From Thermoguttaceae bacterium (GTDB lineage: Bacteria; Planctomycetota; Planctomycetia; Pirellulales; Thermoguttaceae), in contig JANXBW010000024.1 of NCBI GenBank assembly GCA_025060325.1, positions 1-64,000 on the forward strand: a stretch of 64,000 nt of DNA, read 5' to 3'. The notes beneath the pieces were generated by a model. That model made no database searches. It was not told the origin of the DNA and was given only the letters and a program-made list of their open reading frames with translations. The position numbers were made by a program, and so were the translations under genes. Numbering within the stretch: the stretch's first letter is position 1; every line of letters starts with the position of its first letter. This document shows positions 1-9,286 of the stretch, in pieces.

Positions 1-1013
1 AGCCTCGCCCCAATGGCGCACGTGAAGATGATGGCAGCCGTGCAACCGTTCCTCTCAGGGGCGATTTCCCCCCCCTGGCGCCGCGGCCGGATGAGTCCCA
101 CAATAGCCCAGTCACAGCGGTGTGCCGGCTGATTCCCCAGTTTTTCATGCTCCCTAAGCTGCCGGTATAGGAAGTGGCCAACCGCCCGCCCTCGAATGCC
201 CAAATTTCCCGCCCCTGGGAAAGCCAAAGTTTCCAAAAATTGTGCACATTCGAAGGGGCCATAGGCAGTCGGCAATACCAGAAGCAATCTTTTCGAACGA
301 TATCTCATATACGCGACGCTACCTGGACCTAGCGGCGGGGCTGGCGTTTCGAAGCTCTCGGGCTGTGGTTTCTTTCGAGAATGTCGCAGAATTTAGCGGG
401 AATTAAGTTTCTTCTCGTCCTTCGGGAGCGAACAATTACCTTGTTGTGCCGGAATCCAATAAAAGGAGTACCTCCCGCGGCCGGCCTAACTTCATGATGG
501 GTTTTCCTCCGACCGCCTCCCCCAGTGCCGTTGGGAGGTCAGAACATTTAGCGGTGGCGAGCTTGAAACACCTGGTTTGCCTCCGAGCCGGATACTGCGC
601 CGAAACCGCCGGCGAAACTTCTAAGGCGATTGCTCATGCTTTGGGCCCGGGAGATGCTTGAGGCCAGACACCCGCGGGTTGGACGCGCTGGCAGCGCGAC
701 CACACTAACTTCCGGGCATCGGCCCCCATCAGCGGGGGGACTGGATCGGGGTAAGCAGCGGACCTAACGGCAAAACAGTTTAGATTGATTCCGAGGGGCT
801 GGAAGCCGGGCAAGCCCATCCCAACTTGCGGCCGCCACCGGAAGATATTTTCAAGCCCTGGGTTGGCACAATAGGCCAAACGGCCAAAAGAAATGGGCCA
901 CAGGGCCGACAGATTTGGTGTTGTCGGGCGGCAAGCAAGCGGGAAAACTTGGAGACGGTCGGAGCGGGCCGAATCGGTTCTCCATTTCCCTTGGCTTAGT
1001 AGCAAGGTGATTT
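1..1013. other. Left-edge region without a recognisable gene
   Basis: No reading frame here resembles a known protein. Two plus-strand frames are open from the window edge to about 132 and about 173, so the tail of a gene lying to the left cannot be excluded, but the translated tails are Pro/Arg-rich and unrecognised. The longer open stretches on either strand look like chance openings in GC-rich DNA: none has a Shine-Dalgarno site and the composition is atypical. I saw no tRNA and no convincing terminator. Confidence 0.5.
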
Positions 1014-2180
1014 ATGGGGTCGGACAAAAAGAAAAAAAAGATCCGCGCTGATTTTCGCAAGCATGTTGACGAACGGGAACGGGTTAAGGACCTTACCCGC
1101 CGTTTTAGCCTGGAAGAGGAAGAGTTTGACAGCTTCCCGGCGGAGGAGCGACTGACGGGCAAAGGCAAACTTCGGAAGCGGCGGACAATTGTGGTTGAAA
1201 GCGCGGACGAAGACCACGCCGATGCAGTCTCCCCAGCTCATCTGCTTGAGGTGGACTTATCGGTTTGCCGCCCAGGCCGGATCCTCAGTGTCCACGGTGC
1301 CACCTGCGAGGTGGAGGCCGAGGACGGACAGATCTTCCGCTGTGCGGTTCGCCGCCTGCTCAAGACAATCCAGAGCGATTATTGGAATGTGGTGGCGGCA
1401 GGGGACCGAGTCCTCTTTCGCCCGGTGGAAGGCACGGATCACGAGGGGGTGATCGAACGGGTGGAACCGCGGCATGGGATTTTGAGCCGAAAAAGTCGCG
1501 GCCGCCAACAGGTGATTGTCGCTAATGTCGATCAACTTCTGATCGTAGTCAGTGCGGCTGAACCGCCTCTGAAACCCAACCTTATTGATCGGCTGCTCAT
1601 CAGCGCGGAAAAGGGGCGCATTCGGCCGATCATTTGCATCAACAAGATTGACTTGGTCGATCCGGCTGAGCTTATGCCTCTGGTGGGCATCTATGCCCAG
1701 CTGGGTTACCAGGTCATTTTGACAAGTGCCACGACCGGCTTTGGCATGGAGCGCCTGCGGCGGATTCTTTCTGGTCAACAAACCGTGTTGGCCGGGCAAA
1801 GCGGCGTAGGTAAGTCCTCGCTCCTTAATGCTATCGATCCCAATTTCCGTCTGCGTGTGCAGCCGGTCAGTCCCGACACTCACAAAGGTCGGCATACGAC
1901 CACTACAGCCCGGGTGCTCCGCCTGGCTAGCGGGGGATATGTTGTCGACACCCCGGGGATCCGACAGTTTGAGCTGTGGGACGTGGTGCCGGAGGAAATC
2001 GCCAGTCTCTTCCCCGAGTTCCGACCTTACCTGAATGGCTGCCGATTCCCCGATTGTACACATTTGCACGAAACGGACTGCGCGGTGAAAAATGCGGTGG
2101 CAGATGCCCGGCTGGATATTCGCCGCTACGAAAGCTACTGCCACTTGATGAGCGAGGAGGAGGAAGACTTCGAGGAATAG
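1014..2180 (+). CDS. rsgA: RsgA, circularly permuted ribosome small-subunit GTPase
   Basis: 388 residues, ATG start preceded by AAGGTG about 5 nt upstream. RsgA (YjeQ/YloQ) is a GTPase that acts late in 30S subunit maturation. A Lys/Arg/Glu-rich N-terminal extension of about 75 residues precedes an OB-fold. The GTPase motifs occur in permuted order: G4 (NKIDL, near residue 211) comes before G1 (GQSGVGKSS, near 263) and G3 (DTPG, near 313). The C-terminal zinc motif is present as Cys-x4-Cys-x-His-x5-Cys (CRFPDCTH followed by a Cys). The permuted order plus zinc motif is diagnostic for the family. The charged extension is longer than in E. coli RsgA and may contact rRNA, which is inference. The next gene on the strand is another ribosome-linked GTPase, HflX, but 568 nt separate them, so an operon is uncertain. 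Confidence 0.95.
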   Translation: MGSDKKKKKIRADFRKHVDERERVKDLTRRFSLEEEEFDSFPAEERLTGKGKLRKRRTIVVESADEDHADAVSPAHLLEVDLSVCRPGRILSVHGATCEVEAEDGQIFRCAVRRLLKTIQSDYWNVVAAGDRVLFRPVEGTDHEGVIERVEPRHGILSRKSRGRQQVIVANVDQLLIVVSAAEPPLKPNLIDRLLISAEKGRIRPIICINKIDLVDPAELMPLVGIYAQLGYQVILTSATTGFGMERLRRILSGQQTVLAGQSGVGKSSLLNAIDPNFRLRVQPVSPDTHKGRHTTTTARVLRLASGGYVVDTPGIRQFELWDVVPEEIASLFPEFRPYLNGCRFPDCTHLHETDCAVKNAVADARLDIRRYESYCHLMSEEEEDFEE

Positions 2181-2748
2181 TGACCAGAATTGGGCAAACT
2201 GCGGGAGCATTGTGCTCGGCGACGGACCCCCACAGGCTCGGCCCCATAAACGGACGAAAAAGCTGCGAAGGGCAGGGTAGAAGGGTAGAATGAAATAGAG
2301 GCGGAGGCTGCGGCGATTTTGCCCGTTCCGCTAAATTTCAGGGGTTGAGGGCAGGGATAAGTTACATAAGCTTGCCGCCCATCACGGTAAGTCTCGGAAT
2401 TGGTCTTCGTAAAAGGCCACTTGTTGAGTGCAGAGCGTCCGCCTCGGAGAGCAGCAACGAATCGAAGATCGTTTTGGAGCGGTCAACCGGAAGGTCGGCC
2501 CGAGCCCGGCTAGCCGAGGATCGATGCTGGGCTGAACGAATGGGGCCGGCGGAAGGAGCGTCCTTCGCAACTAAGTTCTAAAGTCAGCTGAATATCACAA
2601 TGACGAAGCTTGTGGCAGGGTGGGCACCAAATCCTCCGAGAGCCCAGCAGCCAGTAGTTGTGGGACCTTGCCAGCCTCTTGTCTTCGCCAAGGGTGGATC
2701 ACTCGCAATTGTCAACACCACGTTCTTTTTACGGGAGGCCCTCGATCG
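2181..2748. other. Intergenic region rsgA-hflX
   Basis: No supported gene. The hflX reading frame remains open back to a GTG at 2620, but the 43 extra residues do not resemble the family and a better-placed start with a Shine-Dalgarno site lies at 2749. I found no hairpin with a T tract that would clearly end rsgA transcription. Confidence 0.5.
2733..2738 (+). promoter_or_regulatory. Shine-Dalgarno site deciding the hflX start
   Basis: GGGAGG lies 10 nt upstream of the GTG at 2749. No comparable site precedes the in-frame GTG at 2620. This supports a start at 2749, which also matches the usual N-terminus of the family. Confidence 0.6.
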
Positions 2749-4089
2749 GTGAGAGACCGCGCGCGACTTGGTACGCCGGAACTTGAACGAGCGGTACTTG
2801 TTGGCGTTTATCTGCCGGATAGGCCACCGGAAGACCCACCACTGGCCGAGTTAGAAGGACTAGCGGAAGCAGCTGGGGTTCAGGTGGTTGGCAAGCTCGT
2901 CCAGCGTCGGCAGGCTCCCGACCCCACGTATTACTTGGGCAAAGGGAAGGTGCAGGAATTGGGCGAGCTTGTCATCCAGTCGAAGGCAGAGACAGTGATC
3001 TTCGACAACGATCTGACCGCGGCGCAAACCCGCAACTTGGAAAATGTCCTCAAGCGAAAGGTCATCGATCGCACGGAGCTAATTCTCGATATCTTTGCTA
3101 CCCGAGCGCGGACTCACGAGGCCCGCATTGCGGTGGAGCTAGCCCAGCTTGAGTACACCCGGCCGAGACTCCGCCGCATGTGGACACACCTTGAGCGACT
3201 GCGCCGAGGCGTAGGCCTGCGCGGTCCTGGCGAAAAGCAGTTGGAAGTCGACCGGCGACTCATCGACAAAAGAATCCACGAATTGCGGCGGGAACTTGCG
3301 ATCATCGAGCGGCGCAAGAAGCGCGAAGTAGCTGCCCGGCGAGAATGGTTTACGATTTCCCTAGTGGGCTATACCAACACCGGTAAGAGCACCTTGCTCA
3401 ACAAGCTGACCGGCGCTAATGTCTTCGTTCACGATATGCTCTTTGCCACGCTGGACACGCGAACCCGCCGGTGGTATATCCCCGGGTGGGGGATGGTCCT
3501 TTTGAGCGATACTGTGGGGTTTATCCGGGACCTACCGCACCATTTGGTGGCAAGCTTCCGCGCCACCTTGGAAGAAGCCCGGCAAGCGGATTTATTGCTT
3601 CACGTGGCCGACGCAGCCCATCCCCAGGTGCTAGAGCAAATTAAGGCGGCCTACCGGGTGCTTGAGGAGATTGGTATTGAACGTAAGGACACCATCCTTG
3701 TCCTCAACAAAATCGACCTTCTGGAGGACAGGTCGCGACTGGATGCTATCCTCAATGTTTACCCGGCAGCTATTCCGATTAGTGCTCACACGGGCGAAGG
3801 AATGGACAGGCTGACCGAGGCGGTGCGAGAAGCGCTGGGCCGACTGATGGTCGAACTTGAAGTCGAGACGAGCATTGCCAATGGTCGACTGCTTAGCTTT
3901 TTGGCAGTCAATAGCGAGGTTCTTTCCCGCGAATTCCACGATTCCGTGGTCCGTGTCCACTGCCGAATAGCGGCCCAACACCTTGGGTTGGTTCGGCACC
4001 TGGGTGGAACGGTCCTTAACCAGGATCCCCCGCCCGACAACCCAGAAGAGGCATGGGAACCGCCGGCCGTCGCCCACGAAGTGCCCTAA
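2749..4089 (+). CDS. hflX: HflX, ribosome-associated GTPase
   Basis: 446 residues from the GTG at 2749. HflX binds the 50S subunit and splits or rescues stalled ribosomes, notably under heat stress. The N-terminal HflX domain is recognisable from YYLGKGKVQEL and the 'DNDLTAAQTRNLE' segment. A basic coiled-coil-like linker follows (GVGLRGPGEKQLEVDRR), then the G domain: G1 GYTNTGKST, G3 DTVGFI, G4 NKID and G5 SAHTGEG. A C-terminal subdomain of about 80 residues completes the protein. Length and motif order are typical. The gene is convergent with queD, with about 80 nt between the stop codons. Assignment is secure; only the start was ambiguous. Confidence 0.95.
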   Translation: MRDRARLGTPELERAVLVGVYLPDRPPEDPPLAELEGLAEAAGVQVVGKLVQRRQAPDPTYYLGKGKVQELGELVIQSKAETVIFDNDLTAAQTRNLENVLKRKVIDRTELILDIFATRARTHEARIAVELAQLEYTRPRLRRMWTHLERLRRGVGLRGPGEKQLEVDRRLIDKRIHELRRELAIIERRKKREVAARREWFTISLVGYTNTGKSTLLNKLTGANVFVHDMLFATLDTRTRRWYIPGWGMVLLSDTVGFIRDLPHHLVASFRATLEEARQADLLLHVADAAHPQVLEQIKAAYRVLEEIGIERKDTILVLNKIDLLEDRSRLDAILNVYPAAIPISAHTGEGMDRLTEAVREALGRLMVELEVETSIANGRLLSFLAVNSEVLSREFHDSVVRVHCRIAAQHLGLVRHLGGTVLNQDPPPDNPEEAWEPPAVAHEVP

Positions 4090-4172
4090 GACTTACCCTG
4101 CCCCTTAGTGGCCAGCCCGATTCGTCGACTCAAGGCCCGGAAGAATTCCCCCCATTCGTTTACAGCGGTTCC

Positions 4173-4583
4173 CTAAAGGGAGATCTCCTGGTAGCTTGCG
4201 CTACATTCCGGGGTTTCCCAAAGTTTGACAGCAACTACCGGGAGTCCCAGCTCGCGACCAACCCGGAAGAGAAGCCGAGCAATATTCTCCGCCGTAGGAT
4301 TGTCATCTAAAAGGAAGATTGGTTCGCCTGCTTGCCGAAGTGGCTCGGCCAGGGGGTCAGTTCGGCACAGAATCATTCTGTGGTCGATATGCTCGTCAAT
4401 CCATTGCCCCAGCGTCCGCTTGATATGGCCAAAGTCGCAAAGCATCCCCAACTGATCAAGATCAGTTCCCTGGAGAGTCACCCGGAGCTTGCCATTATGG
4501 CCATGCAGCCATCGACACTTGCCCGGGTAATTAATCAGCCGATGACCATAACAAAACGACAATTCACGCGATACGCGAAACAT
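4173..4583 (-). CDS. queD: QueD, 6-carboxytetrahydropterin synthase (PTPS family)
   Basis: 136 residues, ATG start. QueD converts 7,8-dihydroneopterin triphosphate to 6-carboxy-5,6,7,8-tetrahydropterin, an early step toward 7-deazaguanine (preQ0) and queuosine. The zinc-binding histidines are visible as His14 (CYGH) and His27/His29 (WLHGHN), with the catalytic Cys at position 23. Later family features are CDFGHIKR and a PTAEN-type segment. Short length (about 120-140 residues) fits bacterial QueD rather than eukaryotic PTPS. It lies 129 nt downstream of queC on the same strand, so co-transcription is plausible. A strict 6-pyruvoyl-tetrahydropterin synthase role is less likely given the adjacent queC and nearby queF. 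Confidence 0.92.
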   Translation of the reverse strand: MFRVSRELSFCYGHRLINYPGKCRWLHGHNGKLRVTLQGTDLDQLGMLCDFGHIKRTLGQWIDEHIDHRMILCRTDPLAEPLRQAGEPIFLLDDNPTAENIARLLFRVGRELGLPVVAVKLWETPECSASYQEISL

Positions 4584-4712
4584 ACGCTGGGTCCCGTTTT
4601 TCCGGCTTTAGTGGCTCGATAGCGTTTACATGAACACCGGTCTTCGCTGAAAAACCCTTGGCCTTTCGGAAAATCACGGCGGTGTACCGAAGCTTAGCCG
4701 AAGACACGCAGG

Positions 4713-5498
4713 TTATTCTCCCAAGCGAATCTTCGACGGGGACGGCAGCATTCCGTTTGTGTGTTCCGGGGCAAAATAGTAACAGGTGCGATCCACAAGG
4801 CCAGCCAGGGCAAATGCCTCCTTTCTCTCTGCACACTTATTGCAGCGTCCACAGTGGAGCCCATCTTCCGGGGCAATGCAGGAAAAACTAAGCTCAAGGG
4901 GCAAGTCCCGGCCGAGCTCCATCACCTCGGCCTTTGTCATCTGGCCAAAAGGGGCGATAATTCGCAAACTTTTGCCGAGCGACTGGCGGACGACTTCCTC
5001 CACAATACTAAAAAACCGAGGTTGGGCATCGGAAAAAGGATTAGTCCCGAGCACCCCCAAAGCTAACTGGTTAATCCCTTGGAGAGCACACCAAATGCCT
5101 GCCTTCACCAATAGGCAAACATTTCTGCCCGGGAGGAAAACCGCCTCTGCCGGGGAATCCCCAGCCGGAACACACTGCCCGGTGATACTCCAGTGATCAC
5201 CGTAAAGATCGCCTACCGGAAATTCCAGGGTGACAAGCGATAGGAGTTGAGGGCAGCTGAGGGCGGACAGGAGCTTCCGCACTGCGGTCTGCTCGGCACC
5301 TTCCCAAACAAGTCCACAGCGAACATAAAGAGGCTGGACGCGCACCGATTGACGCAGCAAATGGCCCAATAGGATAACACTGTCCAATCCGCCGCTCAAA
5401 AGAACGGCTACTGTTGAGCTAAATTCTATTTCCCTGCTGCCGTTTTTGCCCATAGCATTAGCACCCGTTATGATGACGATTAAAACACCCCGCCACAC
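4713..5498 (-). CDS. queC: QueC, 7-cyano-7-deazaguanine synthase
   Basis: 261 residues if the GTG at 5498 is used; an in-frame ATG at 5453 would give 246. Neither has a clear Shine-Dalgarno site. QueC uses ATP and ammonia to turn 7-carboxy-7-deazaguanine into preQ0. The PP-loop SGGLDS is at residues 35-40. The C-terminal zinc site is formed by Cys207, Cys216, Cys219 and Cys222 (CGRCNKC), all characteristic of the family. The gene lies upstream of queD on the same strand, giving a queC-queD pair. Downstream use of preQ0 fits with queF at 7158. QueE, the radical SAM enzyme between QueD and QueC, is not in this window. Confidence 0.93.
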   Translation of the reverse strand: MWRGVLIVIITGANAMGKNGSREIEFSSTVAVLLSGGLDSVILLGHLLRQSVRVQPLYVRCGLVWEGAEQTAVRKLLSALSCPQLLSLVTLEFPVGDLYGDHWSITGQCVPAGDSPAEAVFLPGRNVCLLVKAGIWCALQGINQLALGVLGTNPFSDAQPRFFSIVEEVVRQSLGKSLRIIAPFGQMTKAEVMELGRDLPLELSFSCIAPEDGLHCGRCNKCAERKEAFALAGLVDRTCYYFAPEHTNGMLPSPSKIRLGE

Positions 5499-5705
5499 CG
5501 CGGCTGCGAGGATGCTCGGGAGATATCTCCCGTCATTTTAGCGCACAAGGTAAAGCGGAAAAGAGGAACCACCCATCGGCCTTGTCGACTGTGAAAATGT
5601 GCGTGGCAGCGGCTGCCGTCTATCCGGGTCGAGCTGGCAGCCCTCTTGCGCTTCAGGATAAGCTTCGTCGTCCACAGCCTCAAAATTGAGCTGGAAGCGC
5701 AGGTT

Positions 5706-6296
5706 TCATAGATCAGCACTCCCAGGTTTTGCCACTGGCAAAGCTGGTGCTTTTTGGACAAAAAGCCAATCCCGCTGCCACCACAGGAAAATGGCGGCAA
5801 ACACCCACGCCAAAAACAACGTCAAACCGGTAAGCCAGCTAAGCCAAAAGCGGCAAACGTTCTCCGGCCAACCGAGGGCCAACATGCCAAGTCCCACCCC
5901 AATGCACACGCTTTGAAGCGTGGCCTTTGTCTTGCCCATGAAATTAGCACCGACCACGTGGCCAGCGATTGCCCCCGCGCTTCGCACCCCGTCCACGATA
6001 AACTCGCGGGCAAGCATTAGTAGTGACATCCACAGCGGCACAACATGAAGATCGGACAAAGTGAAAAACAGGCTAAGCAGCACAATTTTGTCAACAACCG
6101 GATCGAGATAGGTCCCTAACGGCGAAACTTGGTTTAACTTCCGCGCCAAAGCCCCGTCCACACAGTCACTTATCCCAGTAAGGACAAAAAGAAAAAGGGC
6201 AAGCCAGCGACACCAGCTATGCGGCAAATACGTCAACCCGATAATAACAGGAAGGAGGATGAGGCGCGAGATTGTCAACAGATTAGGGAGTGTCAT
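5706..6296 (-). CDS. pgsA: CDP-diacylglycerol-glycerol-3-phosphate 3-phosphatidyltransferase
   Basis: 196 residues, ATG start. PgsA transfers a phosphatidyl group from CDP-diacylglycerol to glycerol-3-phosphate, the first committed step to phosphatidylglycerol and cardiolipin, in the inner membrane. The CDP-alcohol phosphotransferase signature is complete: Asp44, Asp47-Gly48, Ala51-Arg52, Gly61, Asp65 and Asp69 (DGALAR through DPVVDK). About five hydrophobic helices are visible. The C-terminal tail is short and polar. A tiny basic ORF (6353-6505) ends 56 nt upstream on the same strand and may be co-transcribed. Another CDP-alcohol phosphotransferase specificity, such as PssA, is possible, but length and the N-terminal LPNLLTISRL favour PgsA. 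Confidence 0.9.
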   Translation of the reverse strand: MTLPNLLTISRLILLPVIIGLTYLPHSWCRWLALFLFVLTGISDCVDGALARKLNQVSPLGTYLDPVVDKIVLLSLFFTLSDLHVVPLWMSLLMLAREFIVDGVRSAGAIAGHVVGANFMGKTKATLQSVCIGVGLGMLALGWPENVCRFWLSWLTGLTLFLAWVFAAIFLWWQRDWLFVQKAPALPVAKPGSADL

Positions 6297-6352
6297 GGTT
6301 GGCTATTGCCACAGAGGCTGTTCTTAGTCCGGATATTCCACGGTAAAAAATG

Positions 6353-6505
6353 TTAGCTCTTGCCGGTCTGGGACTTGCGGCGAAGACGATCCCGCACTGT
6401 CCGCAGGTTACGCATTCGCTTTTGCAAATGGGCAAATTTAGTAGCCGGGGCCCGCACTACGCGACGCGACCGATCACCGCGGCCTTGCGATTTGTCACCT
6501 GGCAT
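6353..6505 (-). CDS. Small basic protein of unknown function (50 aa)
   Basis: I read an ATG at 6505 with GGGAG about 5 nt upstream and a TAA at 6353-6355. The product is 50 residues: it starts MPGDKSQGRGDRSRR and ends RRKSQTGKS. About 16 of 50 residues are Arg or Lys, with a helical Arg/Leu-rich middle (LQKRMRNLRTVRDRLRR). There is no membrane segment and no cysteine. The charge and size recall small ribosome- or nucleic-acid-binding proteins, but I do not recognise a family. It lies directly upstream of pgsA on the same strand. The good ribosome site, clean stop and biased composition argue that it is real. Confidence 0.5.
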   Translation of the reverse strand: MPGDKSQGRGDRSRRVVRAPATKFAHLQKRMRNLRTVRDRLRRKSQTGKS

Positions 6506-7157
6506 GTTGTCTCCCTCATAACCCAATTCTAAACAAGCCAGCTTTCGCTACTCTTGTAGACCGTACACATCACTCCGCTATGCTTAACCCCCCGCAAGCC
6601 ACCAGTCGCCGGACTCCCCCGCCACCCGATCCGAGAACAACTTGACGCTACCACCCGAGCAGCCTGCTGACGAAAGACCCACGATCACGGCTCAAACCGT
6701 TTTCACTTGCGGCCAGCAAGCGGCAACAGTCCTCCCCAAACACCGGTGCCGATTGTTTTTTCTGCCTTGTCAAAATTGACGATGCCCTGATACCGCCCTC
6801 AAAATCGTCCTTGCGGCAATTCCTTCCGGTCGCCCCTCCTACCCCAAAACCCGGTCTCAAGCCTCGCCAAGCAGTTCGACGTCTGCTAATTTCACGCGGA
6901 GCGTCCTCCCTGTCGCACGACCCGCTTTCGGATTATAGAATGACCAAGCCGGCCCGAAGCAAGGCTACCTGAGCGGGTTTGACTCCCACAGCAGCAATTG
7001 TACCGAGTTTGGTCGACAGCCGCAGGCGGGTTTGAGCCGCGCACTTCGTCTCCCTTAGCCGCGGGGATCCATGAGGATCCTCGGCCGACCTTTGCTTACT
7101 CCCGGCTTAAAGTTTGGCTACCTTTAGTTTATCTTGGCAGGTCAAAGGAGGCTTCTT
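6506..7157. other. Divergent intergenic region upstream of queF
   Basis: About 650 nt separate the minus-strand small-protein/pgsA group from plus-strand queF. No ORF here looks genuine. The only structure noted is the hairpin at 7062-7083. Promoters for both sides should lie here, but I could not pick a convincing -35/-10 pair. Confidence 0.45.
7062..7083 (+). promoter_or_regulatory. Hairpin in the queF leader region
   Basis: CGGGGATCC and GGATCCTCG form a 9-bp stem, with one G-U pair, around an ATGA loop, about 75 nt before the queF start. No T tract follows, so it is not an ordinary intrinsic terminator. It does not match the preQ1-I aptamer pattern I know. Each arm contains the palindrome GGATCC, so the inverted repeat could also be accidental. 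Confidence 0.3.
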
Positions 7158-7520
7158 GTGAGCAGTAGCTTTCGAGACATTTTGGAAACATTCGAAAACC
7201 AGTATGCCGGACGAAGATACACAATCGAAATTGTTTGTCCGGAATTTACCTCCGTTTGCCCGCGAACAGGCCAGCCGGATTTCGGCACAATCATCATTCG
7301 CTACATTCCTCGGCGAAAGTGCGTGGAGCTAAAAAGCCTGAAGTTTTATCTGCAGCGGTACCGCAACGAAGGGATCTTTTACGAACACCTCACCAACCGT
7401 ATTTTGGACGACCTGGTGGCGGTAGTGGAACCGGAGGAAATGACCGTGACGGCCAAGTTTAACCCTCGCGGTGGGATCACCACCACGGTGACGGCAGAAT
7501 TTCGCGCAAGCACAAGCTAA
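7158..7520 (+). CDS. queF: QueF, NADPH-dependent 7-cyano-7-deazaguanine reductase
   Basis: 120 residues from GTG 7158, placed 6 nt after a strong AAAGGAGG (7144-7151); an in-frame TTG at 7134 lacks such a site. QueF reduces the nitrile of preQ0 to the aminomethyl group of preQ1, which is then inserted into tRNA. The catalytic Cys lies at residue 34 in [15 protein letters not shown]. The NADPH/substrate motif [18 protein letters not shown] follows. The size marks the short unimodular (YkvM-type) form related to the T-fold. With queD and queC nearby, the organism very probably makes queuosine. The gene is monocistronic here. Confidence 0.95.
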   Translation: MSSSFRDILETFENQYAGRRYTIEIVCPEFTSVCPRTGQPDFGTIIIRYIPRRKCVELKSLKFYLQRYRNEGIFYEHLTNRILDDLVAVVEPEEMTVTAKFNPRGGITTTVTAEFRASTS

Positions 7521-7651
7521 CACCGACCTTGCACCGGCCCGTGTTGACAACAGCGACCCTTCGCCCCTTACCTTCGGGTTATTTTCGCTTGCACCGAACC
7601 GCCTATTCGGATACACATGGTTGTTCGACATAAAGGGAGGGAAGACCTCAC

Positions 7652-9103
7652 ATGAACACTTATTCAAACCATGCCAAGACCGAATCGCTGCGGCTTATTT
7701 CGGCCGCATTAAGTGCGGCTTGGTTTTTTGTCGTTGTGGTCGATCTCTCAGCCACTTTGGCAAGCGAGCCGGCCGTCCCCCGGCTTCGTGTAAGCGACAA
7801 CCGGCGATACTTGGTCAACGACCGGGGCGAGCCTTTCTTTTACCTGGGCGATACAGCCTGGGAGTTATTTCACCGAACTACCCGCGAAGAAGCCGACCTT
7901 TATCTTCGCGACCGCGCGAGCAAGGGATTTACCGTCATTCAAGCGGTGGTGTTGGCAGAGCTTGACGGACTGCGGACGCCCAACGCGTATGGGCATCTCC
8001 CGCTTGTGGACGACGATCCCACCAAGCCACTTGTGCGTGAAGGTCCCGAGAATGACTATTGGGATCATGTCGACTGGATCGTTGATCGGGCCGCTGAGCT
8101 AGGACTTTTTATCGGGATGCTTCCCACTTGGGGGGACAAATGGAATAAGAAATGGGGTGTCGGGCCGGAAATCTTTACACCGGAAAATGCGGAGATTTAC
8201 GGCCGATGGCTCGGGGAAAGATACCGGGATAAACCTATCATTTGGATTTTGGGCGGCGACCGCAATCCGGAAAATGACCGGCACTTGGCTATCATTCGGG
8301 CGATGGCCCGGGGACTTCGTGCCGGTGATGGTGGGAATCATCTGTTCACTTATCATCCACAGGGAGGTGCCGATTCCGCCCGATGGTTTCACCAGGACGA
8401 TTGGCTAAACTTCAATATGTTTCAGTCTGGTCACGGGCAATTCCACATTCCCAATTATTTGACAACACTGCGGTTGCGGGAGCTTGAGCCTACAAAGCCA
8501 GTCCTTGATGGCGAGCCGCGGTACGAAGATCACCCGGTCGGATGGCGGGCGGAAAAGGGCTGGTTCGACGACTGGGATGTGCGTCAGGCGGCATACTGGT
8601 CGATGCTTTCCGGTGCTTGCGGACATACCTACGGGAACCACAATATTTGGCAAATGTGGGAGCCGCCGCGACAGCCCGTGTCCTATGCCCGCACGCCGTG
8701 GAAAAAAGCCCTTGCTCACCCGGGCAGTGCTCAAATGGGGCTCATGCGCAAAATACTTACCCTGCGGCCCTTTTGGAAACTTGTCCCGGACCAAAGCCTT
8801 ATTGCCGGCCAGGAGGGAGAAGGCGGCCAGCATCGTCGGGCAGCCCGCGCCGAGGACGGTTCTTTCGCGCTCATTTACCTACCCACCGGGGGAACTGTGG
8901 AAGTAAGTCATTCCGCTTTTGGGGCGAAAACTGTCCGATGCTGGTGGTTTGATCCTCGCAATGGTAAAACGCTAAAAGCAGGGGATTTTTCCGGAGCCGA
9001 GAAATTATCTGTGAAAGCACCCGGAGAAGGTCGAGGCCAAGATTGGCTTCTGATTGTCGACAACGCCGAGGCAAACCTCCCCCCGCCGGAAATAAGTAAA
9101 TAG
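7652..9103 (+). CDS. Secreted GH140/DUF4038-type glycoside hydrolase
   Basis: 483 residues, ATG start about 8 nt after AAGGGAGGGAAG. An N-terminal hydrophobic segment (about residues 15-37, cleavage near LASEP) indicates export. The body is a TIM-barrel of the DUF4038 type (apiosidase-like, GH140), from 'YLVNDRGEPFFYLGDTAWELF' onward. Likely catalytic acids are Asp203 in ILGGDRNP and Glu288 in LDGEPRYE. The last 90 residues form the small beta domain usual in these proteins (collagen-binding-domain-2 type). Family members cleave apiose or other decorated side chains of plant cell-wall polysaccharides, so a role in polysaccharide scavenging is likely; the substrate cannot be read from sequence. 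A Tat-exported oxidoreductase follows 183 nt downstream. Confidence 0.85.
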   Translation: MNTYSNHAKTESLRLISAALSAAWFFVVVVDLSATLASEPAVPRLRVSDNRRYLVNDRGEPFFYLGDTAWELFHRTTREEADLYLRDRASKGFTVIQAVVLAELDGLRTPNAYGHLPLVDDDPTKPLVREGPENDYWDHVDWIVDRAAELGLFIGMLPTWGDKWNKKWGVGPEIFTPENAEIYGRWLGERYRDKPIIWILGGDRNPENDRHLAIIRAMARGLRAGDGGNHLFTYHPQGGADSARWFHQDDWLNFNMFQSGHGQFHIPNYLTTLRLRELEPTKPVLDGEPRYEDHPVGWRAEKGWFDDWDVRQAAYWSMLSGACGHTYGNHNIWQMWEPPRQPVSYARTPWKKALAHPGSAQMGLMRKILTLRPFWKLVPDQSLIAGQEGEGGQHRRAARAEDGSFALIYLPTGGTVEVSHSAFGAKTVRCWWFDPRNGKTLKAGDFSGAEKLSVKAPGEGRGQDWLLIVDNAEANLPPPEISK

Positions 9104-9286
9104 TCTCCGTCAAAGCGATCAGGCGTTTTTTCGGCACCCCGGTGCGGCCTCGGAACTATAAGAATCAGCTGCGCCGCAGGGCAAAGAGTCGGAACGACAC
9201 GTTGACATCAAAAGCAACCTATTGTCACCGCATAAACGACCGGAAGTGATTGTCCCGGCAAAAGCACGTGTTAAGGAGGACCCGCC

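Noticed and set aside
1257-2210. 317-codon minus-strand open frame opposite rsgA
   Set aside because: It is antisense to a secure gene and has no family resemblance.
9120-9160. GGCACC/GGTGC hairpin next to TTTTTT after the glycosidase gene
   Set aside because: The T run precedes rather than follows the hairpin, so it is not a plus-strand terminator.
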